Part shown: in pieces, positions 1-8,650 of the stretch
Layout of the letters: each line of letters starts with the position of its first letter
Numbering within the stretch: position 1 is the first letter of the stretch
Assembly: GCF_900188035.1 (NCBI RefSeq)
Contig: NZ_FZNN01000006.1
Span: forward strand, 62,001-126,000
Source: Puniceibacterium sediminis
GTDB taxonomy: Bacteria > Pseudomonadota > Alphaproteobacteria > Rhodobacterales > Rhodobacteraceae
DNA length: 64,000 nt
Reading direction: 5' to 3'
The notes under the pieces: model-generated
Database searches by the model: none
What the model saw: the letters and a program-made list of their open reading frames with translations, nothing else
Told to the model about the DNA's origin: nothing
Program-made: the position numbers and the translations under genes

Positions 1-861
1 GCGCGCCTCTTTCAGCCAATCGTTGTATTCGGGCGTGTTGACCGTGGGCAGTTGGCCCCAGCAGTTGAATTCCTTGCGGTTGATCACGCCTTTGGCGCCC
101 TGATCCATCACGAACTGACGCTTGCTTTCATCCGAAATCACGCCGATCGCATTGGCGCCCGCAGTGTTGGCCAGCTGGATAGCATAGGATCCAAGACCGC
201 CAGACGCGCCCCAGACCAGCACGTTCTGGCCCGGCTTCAGTTCATGCGGCTCGTGACCGAACAGCATCCGGTAAGCTGTCGCGAGGGTAAGGGTATAGCA
301 GGCAGACTCTTCCCATGTCAGGTGCTTGGGCCGCGTCATCAACTGCTGCGCCTGCACGCGGGTGAACTGTGCGAACGATCCATCATGGGTCTCGTAGCCC
401 CAGATCCGCTGGCTGGGCGAGAACATCGGATCGCCGCCGTTGCACTCCTCGTCGTCGCCATCGTCTTGGTTGCAGTGGATCACGACCTCGTCACCCACCT
501 TCCAGCGGGTGACTTTTTCGCCCACCTTCCAAACGATGCCCGACGCGTCAGAACCGGCGATGTGATAGGGCTGCTTGTGAACATCGAACGGGCTGATTGG
601 CACGCCCAGACCGGCCCAAACTCCATTGTAGTTCACGCCGGCCGCCATCACGAGAACCAGTACCTCTTGGCTGTCGATTTCCCAGGTATCGACCACCTCG
701 ACCTGAAAGCTCTTGTCAGGTTCGCCGTGACGTTCCCGACGGATGGTCCAGGCGTACATTTTCTTGGGCACATACCCCATCGGCGGCATCTCACCCAATT
801 CGTAAAGATCTTTTTCGGGTGCATCGTAGCTGGCGATGCCGGGGTGCGTGTCCAGAGCCAT
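1..861 (-). CDS. ccr: Crotonyl-CoA carboxylase/reductase, N-terminal part (runs off left edge)
   Basis: NADPH-dependent reductive carboxylation of crotonyl-CoA to (2S)-ethylmalonyl-CoA, the signature step of the ethylmalonyl-CoA pathway. Translating the minus strand from the ATG at 861 gives 287 residues with no stop before base 1; the family is about 430 residues, so roughly one third is missing. The start reads MALDTHPGIASYDAPEKDLY, followed by a medium-chain dehydrogenase/reductase GroES-like domain (GSDASGIVWKVGEKV) and the start of the Rossmann domain (VLVWGASGGLGSYAIQLA). Residues WGYETHDGSFAQF are typical of Ccr rather than of ordinary quinone reductases. It shares its neighbourhood with ecm, mch and mcl2 of the same pathway, as in Rhodobacter sphaeroides. 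The ATG is chosen because the family starts there; upstream is a 169-nt intergenic stretch that should hold the promoter. Confidence 0.95.
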   Translation of the reverse strand, partial: MALDTHPGIASYDAPEKDLYELGEMPPMGYVPKKMYAWTIRRERHGEPDKSFQVEVVDTWEIDSQEVLVLVMAAGVNYNGVWAGLGVPISPFDVHKQPYHIAGSDASGIVWKVGEKVTRWKVGDEVVIHCNQDDGDDEECNGGDPMFSPSQRIWGYETHDGSFAQFTRVQAQQLMTRPKHLTWEESACYTLTLATAYRMLFGHEPHELKPGQNVLVWGASGGLGSYAIQLANTAGANAIGVISDESKRQFVMDQGAKGVINRKEFNCWGQLPTVNTPEYNDWLKEAR

Positions 862-993
862 CTGGGGCCTCCATCCTGTTGTTAACTAATATCAGCATGC
901 CGCAGCGCAGAATCGCGACATTTTCACCGGAAGTACCGCCCGACACGCAACATTGCAACAACATTAAGAATGTTTTTGTAACTTTATGACCGA

Positions 994-1012
994 GCAACCG
1001 CAGCATTTTGAC
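994..1012. promoter_or_regulatory. Candidate regulatory element upstream of ccr
   Basis: The 169-nt gap before ccr holds GCAACCGCAGCATTTTGAC. Near copies occur upstream of mcl2 (14538-14555) and, shorter, upstream of ecm (2660-2672). The element lies about 130-150 nt before the ccr ATG. No experimental site is known to me; this is an alignment by eye. Confidence 0.35.
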
Positions 1013-1030
1013 TCCACCCGCAGTAATCCA

Positions 1031-2377
1031 TCAGAAAAGATGCCGGATAGAGTTTGCATAGTATTCAAGAGCTGCGTTCTGGCCCGTCCGCGCTGAAAAG
1101 ATACCGTCGCATTCTTCGATGATGCCCCGCGACAAGAGGCTGTTGAGGCCGTATTCCACTGCATACCCCCGGTTGCTGCGCGGCAGCTGCATGTGGTCAG
1201 CGCCAAGACCCTGACATATCCGAGAGACGTTTTGTTCGATCTGGACACGCGCCTGCGGTCCCTGTGTGCACAGCACATGCGCCACCATCGGCACGGGAAG
1301 TATTGGGACGACGCAGGCAATACGCCGCATGATCTCGGAGGCCAGCGCATCCGCATCGACCGCAAAGGCCGGGTTGTGGCGCAGTGACAGTGCCGGTCCA
1401 AAGTTTACGGCGGCATAGCCAAAGCCATCGAAGTTGCCCGTGAGGCGCCGCCAGAGCGTGCGTATGGCAAAGCCCGCAATGACGCTGATACGCGCGCGGA
1501 ACCGTCGCGTTCCGGCTGCGTCGGCGGCCATCAGGATGCGGTCCTCAAGCACGCGGTCATAGTTCAGCGCCACGGGCACAAAGACGACATCCCGCGCCTC
1601 AAGGTCCGCGCCATCAAGAATATATTTCAGCAGACCCATCTTGGGCGGTGCAAGCGCGCCATCAAGGCTCAGACCACCCTCAGGGAACAGGGCCTGGGTC
1701 ACGCCACCCTGGGTCGCCATCTGCACATAGCGCGCCAGCACACGGCGGTAGAGGGCATTGCGCGATCGCCGCCGTATGAAATACGCGCCCATCGCCTTGA
1801 TCAGGAAGGACAGTGGCCAGACCCGCGCCCACTCGCCCACCGCATAAGACAGGGCCGAACGATTTGCCGCCAGATAAGTGACCAGCACATAATCCATATT
1901 CGAACGGTGGTTCATCACGAAGATCACTGTGGCTTCCGGATCAACCTCATTCGGTGACTGCCTTTCGTACTCGCCCACCCTCACCTTGTAGAGAGCATTG
2001 CTGAGCAGCCGGGCCAACCGGATCGCAATGCCGAAATAAGCTGTCGCGGAAAAGGACGGCACGATTTCACGCGCATAACCACGTGCTATTTCAAAAGCGA
2101 CATCCTCGCGCACCTTGTTGGCGCGGGCGTGATCCACGATGGCCTGGGTGACTTCAGGATCATAGCACAACCGCTGGATCATGTCGCTGCGCCGCGCCAA
2201 CTTGAATGGCTGGATGGGACGTTCAAGCCTTTTGTTTATTCGGGCCACCACCTTTTCAGCGCGGCGACGAAAGAACCAGCGGACGGAAGGGAACAGGAAA
2301 TGCGACGCAAAGGTCACCGCCGCAAAGAGCAGGATCAGAACGAACAACCACAGTGGCAGGGACACGGTTGAAGACAT
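1031..2377 (-). CDS. PlsB-like glycerol-3-phosphate acyltransferase
   Basis: Predicted membrane acyltransferase that places an acyl chain on glycerol-3-phosphate or a related lysolipid in the inner membrane. The 448-residue protein begins MSSTVSLPLWLFVLILLFAA, one N-terminal membrane segment. It carries the acyltransferase blocks in order: NHRSNMDYVL (the H-x4-D catalytic motif), GAYFIRRRSRNALYRRVLA and FPEGGLSLDGALAPPKMG, which match the PlsB-type spacing rather than short PlsC enzymes. An in-frame TTG at 2434 would add 19 residues; the ATG at 2377 is preferred because the membrane anchor follows directly. It lies between ccr and ecm, on the same strand as ccr and divergent from ecm. No link to the ethylmalonyl-CoA pathway is evident beyond position. 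The exact acyl donor cannot be read from the sequence. Confidence 0.82.
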   Translation of the reverse strand: MSSTVSLPLWLFVLILLFAAVTFASHFLFPSVRWFFRRRAEKVVARINKRLERPIQPFKLARRSDMIQRLCYDPEVTQAIVDHARANKVREDVAFEIARGYAREIVPSFSATAYFGIAIRLARLLSNALYKVRVGEYERQSPNEVDPEATVIFVMNHRSNMDYVLVTYLAANRSALSYAVGEWARVWPLSFLIKAMGAYFIRRRSRNALYRRVLARYVQMATQGGVTQALFPEGGLSLDGALAPPKMGLLKYILDGADLEARDVVFVPVALNYDRVLEDRILMAADAAGTRRFRARISVIAGFAIRTLWRRLTGNFDGFGYAAVNFGPALSLRHNPAFAVDADALASEIMRRIACVVPILPVPMVAHVLCTQGPQARVQIEQNVSRICQGLGADHMQLPRSNRGYAVEYGLNSLLSRGIIEECDGIFSARTGQNAALEYYANSIRHLF

Positions 2378-2788
2378 GCACAATTGTTGGCAGGAACGGC
2401 GCGACGCGGCAAGGGTTCGGCTGTTTTTGGGCAATTGGGCCTCATAGCAAGCAAGGTAAATGTTTGGTCGGCAGACCTAGGCCTGAAACGGTCCGCAAGT
2501 GGCGCGCGACTTCCCTCACTCCGGGGGGAGCTTCGGTCGACCTTCCGCAATCGCCTGTCTGGGGTGATGCACGCTTTGATACGAAATGCGGGCCTTTCAG
2601 GTAAGTCCCCCAGCGCACAGTTCAAAATCCCTCCTCTTTCCGCCGCTGCGTGCTATATTGCAGTCGCAGCATGAACGTGCCGCAACGCAGCGAATTGACA
2701 GCGCCACAAAGTTTCCATTATGCACGTCCGAACGCAATAAAGTTTCCCCTCCGATTCACAGACTCTCTGTAACTGATACTGGTGGCCC
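2378..2788. other. Divergent intergenic region before ecm
   Basis: These 411 nt separate the minus-strand acyltransferase from plus-strand ecm and should hold both promoters. No gene is convincing here; short reading frames in the stretch look like chance frames in GC-rich DNA. A GCAGTCGCAGCAT element at 2660-2672 resembles elements before ccr and mcl2. About 30 nt further, TGCCGCAACGCAG (from about 2680) resembles TGCCGCAGCGCAG, which lies about 40 nt upstream of ccr. I looked for a cobalamin riboswitch, since the mutase needs B12, and saw none of its conserved boxes. Confidence 0.5.
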
Positions 2789-4753
2789 ATGACCGAGACG
2801 ATCAAAGACAAGCCCTGGCTGATCCGCACTTATGCCGGACACTCCACCGCCAAGGCGTCCAACGCGCTTTACCGCGGCAACCTGGCCAAAGGGCAGACCG
2901 GCCTCTCGGTGGCCTTCGACCTGCCGACCCAGACTGGTTACGACAGCGATCACATCCTTGCCCGGGGCGAAGTTGGTAAGGTCGGTGTCCCGATTTGCCA
3001 TCTTGGTGACATGCGCGCGCTGTTCGACGATATCCCGCTCGACAAGATGAACACTTCAATGACGATCAACGCGACCGCTCCTTGGTTGTTGGCGCTTTAT
3101 ATCGCTGTAGCCGAGGAACAGGGAGCGGACGTTTCAACCCTGCAGGGCACCGTGCAAAACGATCTGATCAAGGAGTATCTGTCCCGCGGCACCTATATCT
3201 GCCCGCCGAAACCGTCGCTCAAGATGATCGGGGACGTGGCCGAATACTGCTACACCAAGGTCCCGAAGTGGAACCCTATGAACGTCTGCTCTTACCACCT
3301 GCAAGAGGCAGGGGCGACGCCCGAGCAGGAACTGGCCTTTGCGCTTGCCACCGCGACGGCCGTTCTGGATGAGCTGAAACCGCGCGTGGCGGACGAGGAT
3401 TTTCCCGCGCTTGCGGCTCGCATCTCTTTCTTCGTGAATGCGGGCATCCGTTTCGTGACCGAGATGTGCAAGATGCGCGCGTTTGTCGATCTCTGGGACG
3501 AATTGCTGCGCGACCGCTACGGCATCACGGATGCCCGGCATCGCCGTTTCCGCTATGGGGTGCAGGTGAACTCGCTCGGACTGACCGAACAGCAGCCGGA
3601 AAACAACGTCTACCGCATCCTGATCGAAATGCTGGCAGTGACGCTGTCCAAAAACGCCCGCGCCCGCGCCGTGCAGCTGCCCGCCTGGAACGAGGCCCTG
3701 GGCCTGCCGCGCCCGTGGGATCAGCAATGGTCGATGCGCATGCAGCAGATCATGGCATACGAAACGGACCTTCTTGAATTTGATGACCTCTTCGATGGCA
3801 ATCCGGCGGTTGATCGCAAAGTTGAAATACTGAAAGAAGGTGCCCGGGCGGAGCTTGCCAACCTCGGTTCGATGGGCGGTGCGATCAACGCCATAGAATA
3901 CATGAAGGGCCGTCTGGTCGACAGCAACGCCGAACGCATTGGCCGGATCGAGCGGAACGAAACGGTTGTTGTTGGCGTGAACCGCTTTACCGCGACCGAG
4001 CCATCACCCCTGATGGACGAGGACGGCGGCATCATGGTCGTCGACCCAGCGACCGAGCAGGAACAGATCGATCGACTGAGTGCGTGGAAAGCCGACCGCG
4101 ACAACGCTGCCGTCGAGACGGCGCTAGCCCGACTTCGTGCCGCTGCGAAAGACGGGCTCAACATCATGGAGCCATCGATTGCCTGCGCCAAGGCGGGCGT
4201 GACGACAGGAGAGTGGGCAGCCCAGATGCGCGCGGTCTACGGCGAATACCGCGGGCCGACGGGCGTATCCAAATCACGTTCGAACAAGACCGAAGGGCTG
4301 GACGACATCCGTGATGCGGTAAACCTCGTCAGTGACCGGCTGGGTAAGCGGCTGCGCTTCCTTGTCGGCAAGCCGGGGCTCGATGGCCATTCCAACGGCG
4401 CCGAACAGATTGCCTTTCGGGCGCGCGATTGCGGGATGGAGATAGACTACGAAGGCATTCGCCTGACGCCAGAAGAAATCGTGCGTGCGGCTGGAAACGG
4501 TGCCCATGTGGTGGGCCTATCCATTCTGTCAGGCAGCCATATCCCACTAGTCCAGGATATGATGCAACTGATGAAAGAGGCAGGACTGAGCCATATACCC
4601 GTGATTGTGGGCGGAATCATTCCCGACGAAGATGCCAAAAAGCTCTCTGCTATGGGAGTCGCCAAAGTCTATACTCCGAAAGACTTTGAATTGAACACTA
4701 TCATGAAAGATATTGTAACCCTAGTTGACCTTAGGGCAGTTGCCGCTGAATAA
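2789..4753 (+). CDS. ecm: Ethylmalonyl-CoA mutase (coenzyme B12 dependent)
   Basis: Converts (2R)-ethylmalonyl-CoA to (2S)-methylsuccinyl-CoA using adenosylcobalamin, the second characteristic step of the ethylmalonyl-CoA pathway. The 654-residue protein has the substrate-binding TIM barrel first (YRGNLAKGQTGLSVAFDLPT, then TSMTINATAPWLLALY) and a B12-binding domain last. In that domain, the lower-axial-ligand motif DGHSNG lies at residues 532-537 (His534), followed by the Gly-rich LSILSGS and IVGGIIP strands. A single chain of this length and its position beside ccr distinguish it from two-subunit or longer methylmalonyl-CoA mutases. The start ATG at 2789 gives the usual N-terminus (MTETIKDKPWLIRTYAGHST). 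Transcribed alone; the next gene is 154 nt away. Confidence 0.95.
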   Translation: MTETIKDKPWLIRTYAGHSTAKASNALYRGNLAKGQTGLSVAFDLPTQTGYDSDHILARGEVGKVGVPICHLGDMRALFDDIPLDKMNTSMTINATAPWLLALYIAVAEEQGADVSTLQGTVQNDLIKEYLSRGTYICPPKPSLKMIGDVAEYCYTKVPKWNPMNVCSYHLQEAGATPEQELAFALATATAVLDELKPRVADEDFPALAARISFFVNAGIRFVTEMCKMRAFVDLWDELLRDRYGITDARHRRFRYGVQVNSLGLTEQQPENNVYRILIEMLAVTLSKNARARAVQLPAWNEALGLPRPWDQQWSMRMQQIMAYETDLLEFDDLFDGNPAVDRKVEILKEGARAELANLGSMGGAINAIEYMKGRLVDSNAERIGRIERNETVVVGVNRFTATEPSPLMDEDGGIMVVDPATEQEQIDRLSAWKADRDNAAVETALARLRAAAKDGLNIMEPSIACAKAGVTTGEWAAQMRAVYGEYRGPTGVSKSRSNKTEGLDDIRDAVNLVSDRLGKRLRFLVGKPGLDGHSNGAEQIAFRARDCGMEIDYEGIRLTPEEIVRAAGNGAHVVGLSILSGSHIPLVQDMMQLMKEAGLSHIPVIVGGIIPDEDAKKLSAMGVAKVYTPKDFELNTIMKDIVTLVDLRAVAAE

Positions 4754-4907
4754 GCTAATTTTCGGAAACCGATTTCAGAACAGCCCGGTCAACCAAAAGG
4801 CGCGCGATCATTCACGAGTTGCTGCAGGATAATCACACCTGACACAAAAACGTGTCTTGCGATTTATTCATCTTTTTCAAATAAGCAGTGTCTTACAGGA
4901 GGCTTGA

Positions 4908-5216
4908 ATGCAAATAAATCTGGACACTCTTTCCAAAGACGAACTTCAAAAACTGAAATCAGATGTCGACAAGGCGTTGAAGAGCATCGACTCCCGTCGC
5001 AAAGCGGAAGCCAAGAAAGCGGCTGAACACGCCGCGAAAGAATATGGATTTTCGCTAGATGAGCTGCTGGGCGGCACAGTTAAAGGATCCAAAAGCGCGC
5101 CAAAATACGCCAATCCCGCTGATGCCAGCCAAACCTGGACAGGTCGCGGACGCAAACCCAACTGGGTAATTGCGGCATTGGGCGCTGGCCAATCTCTGGA
5201 CGATATGAAGATCTGA
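4908..5216 (+). CDS. H-NS/HvrA-like nucleoid-associated protein
   Basis: Small DNA-binding protein of the H-NS family, which binds AT-rich DNA and oligomerises through an N-terminal coiled coil. The 102 residues show a charged helical N-terminus (about 5-45, rich in Lys, Glu and Ala) and the C-terminal AT-hook-like core [12 protein letters not shown] at 77-88, the family's DNA-contacting loop. AGGAGG lies seven nt before the ATG, a strong ribosome-binding site. The upstream 150 nt are AT-rich compared with the surroundings, compatible with autoregulation, which is inference. The next gene, deoD, starts 4 nt after the stop, so the two are probably co-transcribed. The closest named relatives are HvrA/Spb of Rhodobacter; which paralogue this is cannot be settled here. 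Confidence 0.9.
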   Translation: MQINLDTLSKDELQKLKSDVDKALKSIDSRRKAEAKKAAEHAAKEYGFSLDELLGGTVKGSKSAPKYANPADASQTWTGRGRKPNWVIAALGAGQSLDDMKI

Positions 5217-5220
5217 TACA

Positions 5221-5925
5221 GTGACCATCCATATTGGCGCTAAGCCGGGCCAGATAGCCGAAACGGTTCTGCTGCCCGGCGATCCTTATCGCGCAAAATG
5301 GGCGGCTGAAACTTTTCTCGACGGCCCTGAATTGGTTAACGATGTTCGCGGAATGCTGGGGTATACCGGTTCCTGGCACGGACATCCTGTTACCATTCAG
5401 GGTTCGGGAATGGGTATGCCGTCTCTTTCCATCTATGCAAACGAACTGATCCGGGATTTCGGCGCAAAGACACTGATCCGCATCGGGTCATGTGGCGGGA
5501 TGCAAGATCGGGTAAAAATCCGCGATGTGATCATCGCGATGACCGCCAGCTCACTCTCAACCCCGTCGCGCGGCATCTTCCGTGAACTCAACTTTGCGCC
5601 CTGCGCGGACTGGTCGCTCCTGCAATCCGCAGTTCTGGCTGCCGAGGCGCGCGGCGTTCCGACACATGTGGGCGGGATCTACTCGGCGGATGTGTTCTAT
5701 GACGAACGTCCGGATCTGAACGAACAGATGATCCGTCACGGCATTCTCGGGGTCGAGATGGAAGCCGCCGAGCTATATAATCTCGCTGCGCGCTATGGCG
5801 TGCGTGCGCTGGCAGTGCTGACAGTGTCCGACCATCTGATCACAAACGAGGCGCTGCCCGCTGAAGACCGCGAAAAGAGCTTTGGCGATATGGTCGAGAT
5901 CGCACTTGAGGCTGCGTTCGCCTGA
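5221..5925 (+). CDS. deoD: Purine nucleoside phosphorylase, DeoD type
   Basis: Phosphorolysis of purine (deoxy)nucleosides to the base and (deoxy)ribose-1-phosphate in the cytoplasm. At 234 residues it matches the hexameric DeoD type (E. coli about 239). Recognisable blocks are [11 protein letters not shown] near the N-terminus, [16 protein letters not shown] (phosphate and ribose contacts), [21 protein letters not shown] (ribose-binding Glu/Met/Glu) and LTVSDHLI, whose Asp is the catalytic base. The start is GTG at 5221, four nt after the H-NS-like stop, and no alternative start fits the conserved N-terminus [16 protein letters not shown] hairpin at 5939-5958 follows the stop and probably ends the transcript. 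Confidence 0.95.
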   Translation: MTIHIGAKPGQIAETVLLPGDPYRAKWAAETFLDGPELVNDVRGMLGYTGSWHGHPVTIQGSGMGMPSLSIYANELIRDFGAKTLIRIGSCGGMQDRVKIRDVIIAMTASSLSTPSRGIFRELNFAPCADWSLLQSAVLAAEARGVPTHVGGIYSADVFYDERPDLNEQMIRHGILGVEMEAAELYNLAARYGVRALAVLTVSDHLITNEALPAEDREKSFGDMVEIALEAAFA

Positions 5926-5938
5926 AACATGTATGGCT

Positions 5939-5958
5939 CCGGCCCTTTCGGGGGCCGG
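5939..5958. terminator. GC hairpin between convergent deoD and DUF1989 gene
   Basis: CCGGCCC and GGGCCGG form a seven-pair stem around a six-base loop between two convergent genes. No clear T-run follows on either strand, so it may be a weak bidirectional terminator. Confidence 0.5.
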
Positions 5959-5961
5959 GGG

Positions 5962-6804
5962 CTACCTTCCGTGGCTGCGATCATATCCACTGGCGACGGG
6001 CGATTTCCAGCCATCCGGCGCTGCCTCTTCCGGCGCGAGTATGTCGACCATCAGTGGATGGCAGGCCGCAGTGTCGCTGGAATGTTCGGCGGAACAATCG
6101 CCACCCGGGCACGCACTAAGCGCACCCAAAAGGTCAATCTCAGCAAAGAATGTCAAATGATCACCGGGACGCACCGGGCTGGCCTTCATGAAATACCGAC
6201 CGGTGTCCCGCGTGAAACCAGTACACATGAATACGTTCAACACATCATGGACATGTAGTTCTGCCTCGGTCAATGACACACCGAGATGATCCGCCAAAGC
6301 GCGGGTCAGGTTCGAATGGCAGCAGTGGTGATACTGTTCGCCGTTCAGCAGGTAAGCGGAATACGGATCACACCGCGTCCCAATGACGTCATGCACAGCG
6401 CCTCCAAAGCCGTCGATGCCATACCAATCAAGACTGTCCTCCAGAATGGTTGCCAAGGGCCGCATGTGCGGAAAAGTGGACCAGAGCCGATCTCCAGTGC
6501 TGATATGGCTGCCATGCAAGGCGCGTGTCTTTCCCGAATAGAACCGTTCAGACAGATCGGCGGCATTCCAGAGATTCAAATCCCCAACCTGAGGCCCATC
6601 GATACAACGAATGCGGAATATTTGCCCTGCGGGAACATAGAAAACGGCTGCATCACGGGCTGGGACCAGCACTTCGGATACTTTCCGCGCTCCAGCCAGA
6701 GCGCTTGCATACAAAGCCATGTCCGGCTGCGCCAACGTCTCGGTGGGATAGCAAATTACCGGCGCAACTGCGCGGCGGGCTTCGGCGTCGGTGGGCTCTG
6801 ACAT
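5962..6804 (-). CDS. DUF1989 / urea carboxylase-associated family protein
   Basis: A 280-residue cytosolic protein of the DUF1989 family, whose members often sit beside urea carboxylase genes and are of uncertain chemistry. Visible blocks are VPAGQIFRIRCIDGPQVGDL, the Asn-rich LNLWNAADLSERF, and GSHISTGDRLWSTFPHMRPL, with conserved Cys/His in YHHCCHSNL that could bind a metal. The start ATG at 6804 is fixed by AAGGAG eight nt upstream; longer in-frame extensions lack that signal. No urea carboxylase or allophanate hydrolase gene is nearby, so the usual context gives no help here. Convergent with deoD. Confidence 0.8.
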   Translation of the reverse strand: MSEPTDAEARRAVAPVICYPTETLAQPDMALYASALAGARKVSEVLVPARDAAVFYVPAGQIFRIRCIDGPQVGDLNLWNAADLSERFYSGKTRALHGSHISTGDRLWSTFPHMRPLATILEDSLDWYGIDGFGGAVHDVIGTRCDPYSAYLLNGEQYHHCCHSNLTRALADHLGVSLTEAELHVHDVLNVFMCTGFTRDTGRYFMKASPVRPGDHLTFFAEIDLLGALSACPGGDCSAEHSSDTAACHPLMVDILAPEEAAPDGWKSPVASGYDRSHGR

Positions 6805-6868
6805 GTCGATCTCCTTACACCACATGTGAACGCTACCAGCGCAAGGGGCAACCCACGTGACGGGGAGT

Positions 6869-7072
6869 TCACTGGCTGTTTTCTGAAGTTTGGCGCAGGC
6901 AGGTCTTAGGCGCCTGCCCCGGCAGACCAGACGTCTTGGCCCCACAGTATATACAGCTATAGGCGGCCTGCCCCTTGCTCCGGTTCTCGCGCCAGCGACA
7001 CAGCCGCGTCTTACGATTCGAGAAGAGTGCGATCAGGACAAAGGCGACCACCAACCCGGCAACGATAATCAT
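6869..7072 (-). CDS. Small membrane protein with Cys-x2-Cys motif
   Basis: A 67-residue protein of unknown function. It opens with one membrane helix (MIIVAGLVVAFVLIALF), then a basic stretch with CRWR and a cytoplasmic segment with YSCIYCGAKTS and a later Cys. The four Cys could form a small zinc ribbon. The ATG at 7072 puts the hydrophobic helix at the very N-terminus; an in-frame TTG at 7099 would add nine residues. The combination of anchor, CRWR and CxxCGA looks conserved rather than random, but I cannot name a family. It lies 64 nt upstream of the DUF1989 gene on the same strand. Confidence 0.6.
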   Translation of the reverse strand: MIIVAGLVVAFVLIALFSNRKTRLCRWRENRSKGQAAYSCIYCGAKTSGLPGQAPKTCLRQTSENSQ

Positions 7073-7191
7073 GCCGTGCCCACGTACAGGCTGAAACAAA
7101 TATACAGACTCATGATGTCACAATACGACGCTTTCAAAGCATGCGCCAACCTCGCAGGTGCCTTTTTTCAGCAACGGCGGTAATTGTTACC

Positions 7192-7350
7192 TCAGGCTGC
7201 GTCGAAATAGGGGACGTATCCAGCGGCATCTTCAGATCCTGCTTGATGTACCGGCGCGGACGTTGGTTGAAAATACTCATATGCCTGATCCAGCGCATCA
7301 AGCGCCTGATTGGAACAACGGGCCGGAAGGTGTGCGATCTTGTCGGTCAT
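7192..7350 (-). CDS. Hypothetical 52-residue protein
   Basis: A small reading frame on the minus strand beginning MTDKIAHLPARCSNQALDAL and ending GYVPYFDAA before a TGA at 7194-7192. The amino acid composition is protein-like: an amphipathic helix with ALDALDQAYEYF, then a Pro/Tyr-rich tail. It fills a stretch that otherwise has no gene. An AGAGAAAG stretch lies about ten nt upstream of the ATG, a modest ribosome-binding site. It is downstream of the sdhB terminator, so it needs its own promoter or readthrough. No function can be assigned. Confidence 0.5.
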   Translation of the reverse strand: MTDKIAHLPARCSNQALDALDQAYEYFQPTSAPVHQAGSEDAAGYVPYFDAA

Positions 7351-7460
7351 GATACTGACTTTCTCTTTGGCTATGCGCCTCCCATGCCCGTGAGATAAGC
7401 TTACAACCCCGTGGCGTCACCGGCCGTTCGCGCATCCTCGCCATGCATTCGCGTCATGGC

Positions 7461-7490
7461 CTAGACAAAGGGCCACCCAAAGGCGGCCCC
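7461..7490 (-). terminator. Intrinsic terminator of the sdh operon
   Basis: On the minus strand, a stem built from GGGGCCGCC and the pairing GGTGGCCC around a short loop is followed by TTTGTCT. It lies 42 nt after the sdhB stop. Confidence 0.75.
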
Positions 7491-7531
7491 TGTATTACCC
7501 GGCACGGGACCTGGTTTTCCAACCGCGCTTA

Positions 7532-8311
7532 TCAGACTGTGCGTTCCACCATCAGCTTCTTGATCTCCGCAATTGCCTTGGCCGGGTTAAGTCCCTTGGG
7601 GCAGGTCTTGGCACAGTTCATGATCGTGTGACAGCGATACAGCTTGAAAGGATCCTCAAGTTCATCCAGCCGTTCGCCGGTCGCCTCGTCCCGAGAATCG
7701 ATGATCCAGCGGTAGGCGTGGAGCAATGCAGCCGGCCCAAGATACCGATCGCCATTCCACCAATAGCTCGGGCAAGATGTCGAACAGCAAGCGCACATCA
7801 CGCACTCATAGAGCCCGTCGAGCTTTTCCCGGCTCTCGATCGATTGTTTCCACTCCTTGGCGGGGCGGTTGGTCTTGGTCTCCAGCCAAGGCATGATACT
7901 GGCATGCTGGGCATAGAAGTGGGTCAGATCGGGGATCAAATCCTTGACCACGGGCATGTGCGGCAGTGGATAGATTGCCACGTCGCCTTTCACCTCGTCC
8001 ATGCCATAAATACAGGCCAGCGTGTTGATGCCGCCGATGTTCATGGCACAGGATCCGCAGATGCCTTCGCGGCAGGAGCGGCGGAAGGTCAGTGTCGGGT
8101 CGATCTCGTTCTTGATCTTGATCAGCGCGTCCAAAATCATCGGGCCGCAGGTGTCCATATCCACAAAATAGGTGTCAACTTGCGGGTTTTTGCCATCATC
8201 CGGATTCCAGCGGTAGATCTTGAACTTGCGGACGTTTTTGGCACCCTCAGGCTTGGGCCAGGTCTTGCCCGTCTGGATCCGGGAATTCTTGGGGAGTGTC
8301 AGTTCAACCAT
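7532..8311 (-). CDS. sdhB: Succinate dehydrogenase iron-sulfur subunit
   Basis: Electron-transfer subunit of complex II that carries electrons from the flavoprotein SdhA to ubiquinone in the membrane. At 259 residues it is the usual length. The [2Fe-2S] ligands are Cys80, Cys85, Cys88 and Cys100 in [15 protein letters not shown]...LAC. The [4Fe-4S] and [3Fe-4S] clusters follow in [16 protein letters not shown] and [19 protein letters not shown]. It is the last gene of sdhC-sdhD-sdhA-lipoprotein-sdhB, nine nt downstream of the lipoprotein gene. It has a typical start, [12 protein letters not shown], with GAGAGA before the ATG. A terminator follows. Confidence 0.97.
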   Translation of the reverse strand: MVELTLPKNSRIQTGKTWPKPEGAKNVRKFKIYRWNPDDGKNPQVDTYFVDMDTCGPMILDALIKIKNEIDPTLTFRRSCREGICGSCAMNIGGINTLACIYGMDEVKGDVAIYPLPHMPVVKDLIPDLTHFYAQHASIMPWLETKTNRPAKEWKQSIESREKLDGLYECVMCACCSTSCPSYWWNGDRYLGPAALLHAYRWIIDSRDEATGERLDELEDPFKLYRCHTIMNCAKTCPKGLNPAKAIAEIKKLMVERTV

Positions 8312-8320
8312 GTCTCTCTC

Positions 8321-8650
8321 CTATCGCAACAGCGCGGGCAGGCCCTCGGCCGCCAGACAACGCAGGGTCTCGGGTTTCTGCAGGATGCCGCTGACGACCT
8401 GATAGGTCGATTCCGTCGGCCCGGTGACGGAATCCGCAGCCAGCGCCAAAATCTGCTGTGAATTAGCGTTATTGATCACGCAATCAACCGCAGGCTGGAG
8501 CGGAACTCCCGGCAGACGCTGGGCCAATATCTTCGATGTCGTCGATCGTGCCGCGCCGCGAGCCAACTGGTCCTGCGACTCGGCGGTGCAGGCAATCAGC
8601 ATCAGCGGCAACAGGACCAAAAGGACCAACCGGCGCACGAAAGCCATCAT
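8321..8650 (-). CDS. Small predicted lipoprotein inside the sdh operon
   Basis: A 109-residue protein with a lipoprotein signal: [20 protein letters not shown] followed by Cys21, giving the lipobox LIAC. The mature part is about 89 residues with two further Cys (VDCVINNAN and LRCLAAEG) that could form a disulfide in the periplasm. The ATG overlaps the sdhA stop as TGATG, so translation is likely coupled to sdhA, and sdhB begins nine nt after its stop. This places a periplasmic lipoprotein between the two catalytic subunits of a cytoplasm-facing enzyme. No function is known to me; a role in complex assembly is possible but unproven. Confidence 0.8.
   Translation of the reverse strand: MMAFVRRLVLLVLLPLMLIACTAESQDQLARGAARSTTSKILAQRLPGVPLQPAVDCVINNANSQQILALAADSVTGPTESTYQVVSGILQKPETLRCLAAEGLPALLR

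Noticed and set aside
2378-2788. Cobalamin riboswitch before the B12-dependent mutase
   Set aside because: The conserved B12-box and other core segments are not visible.
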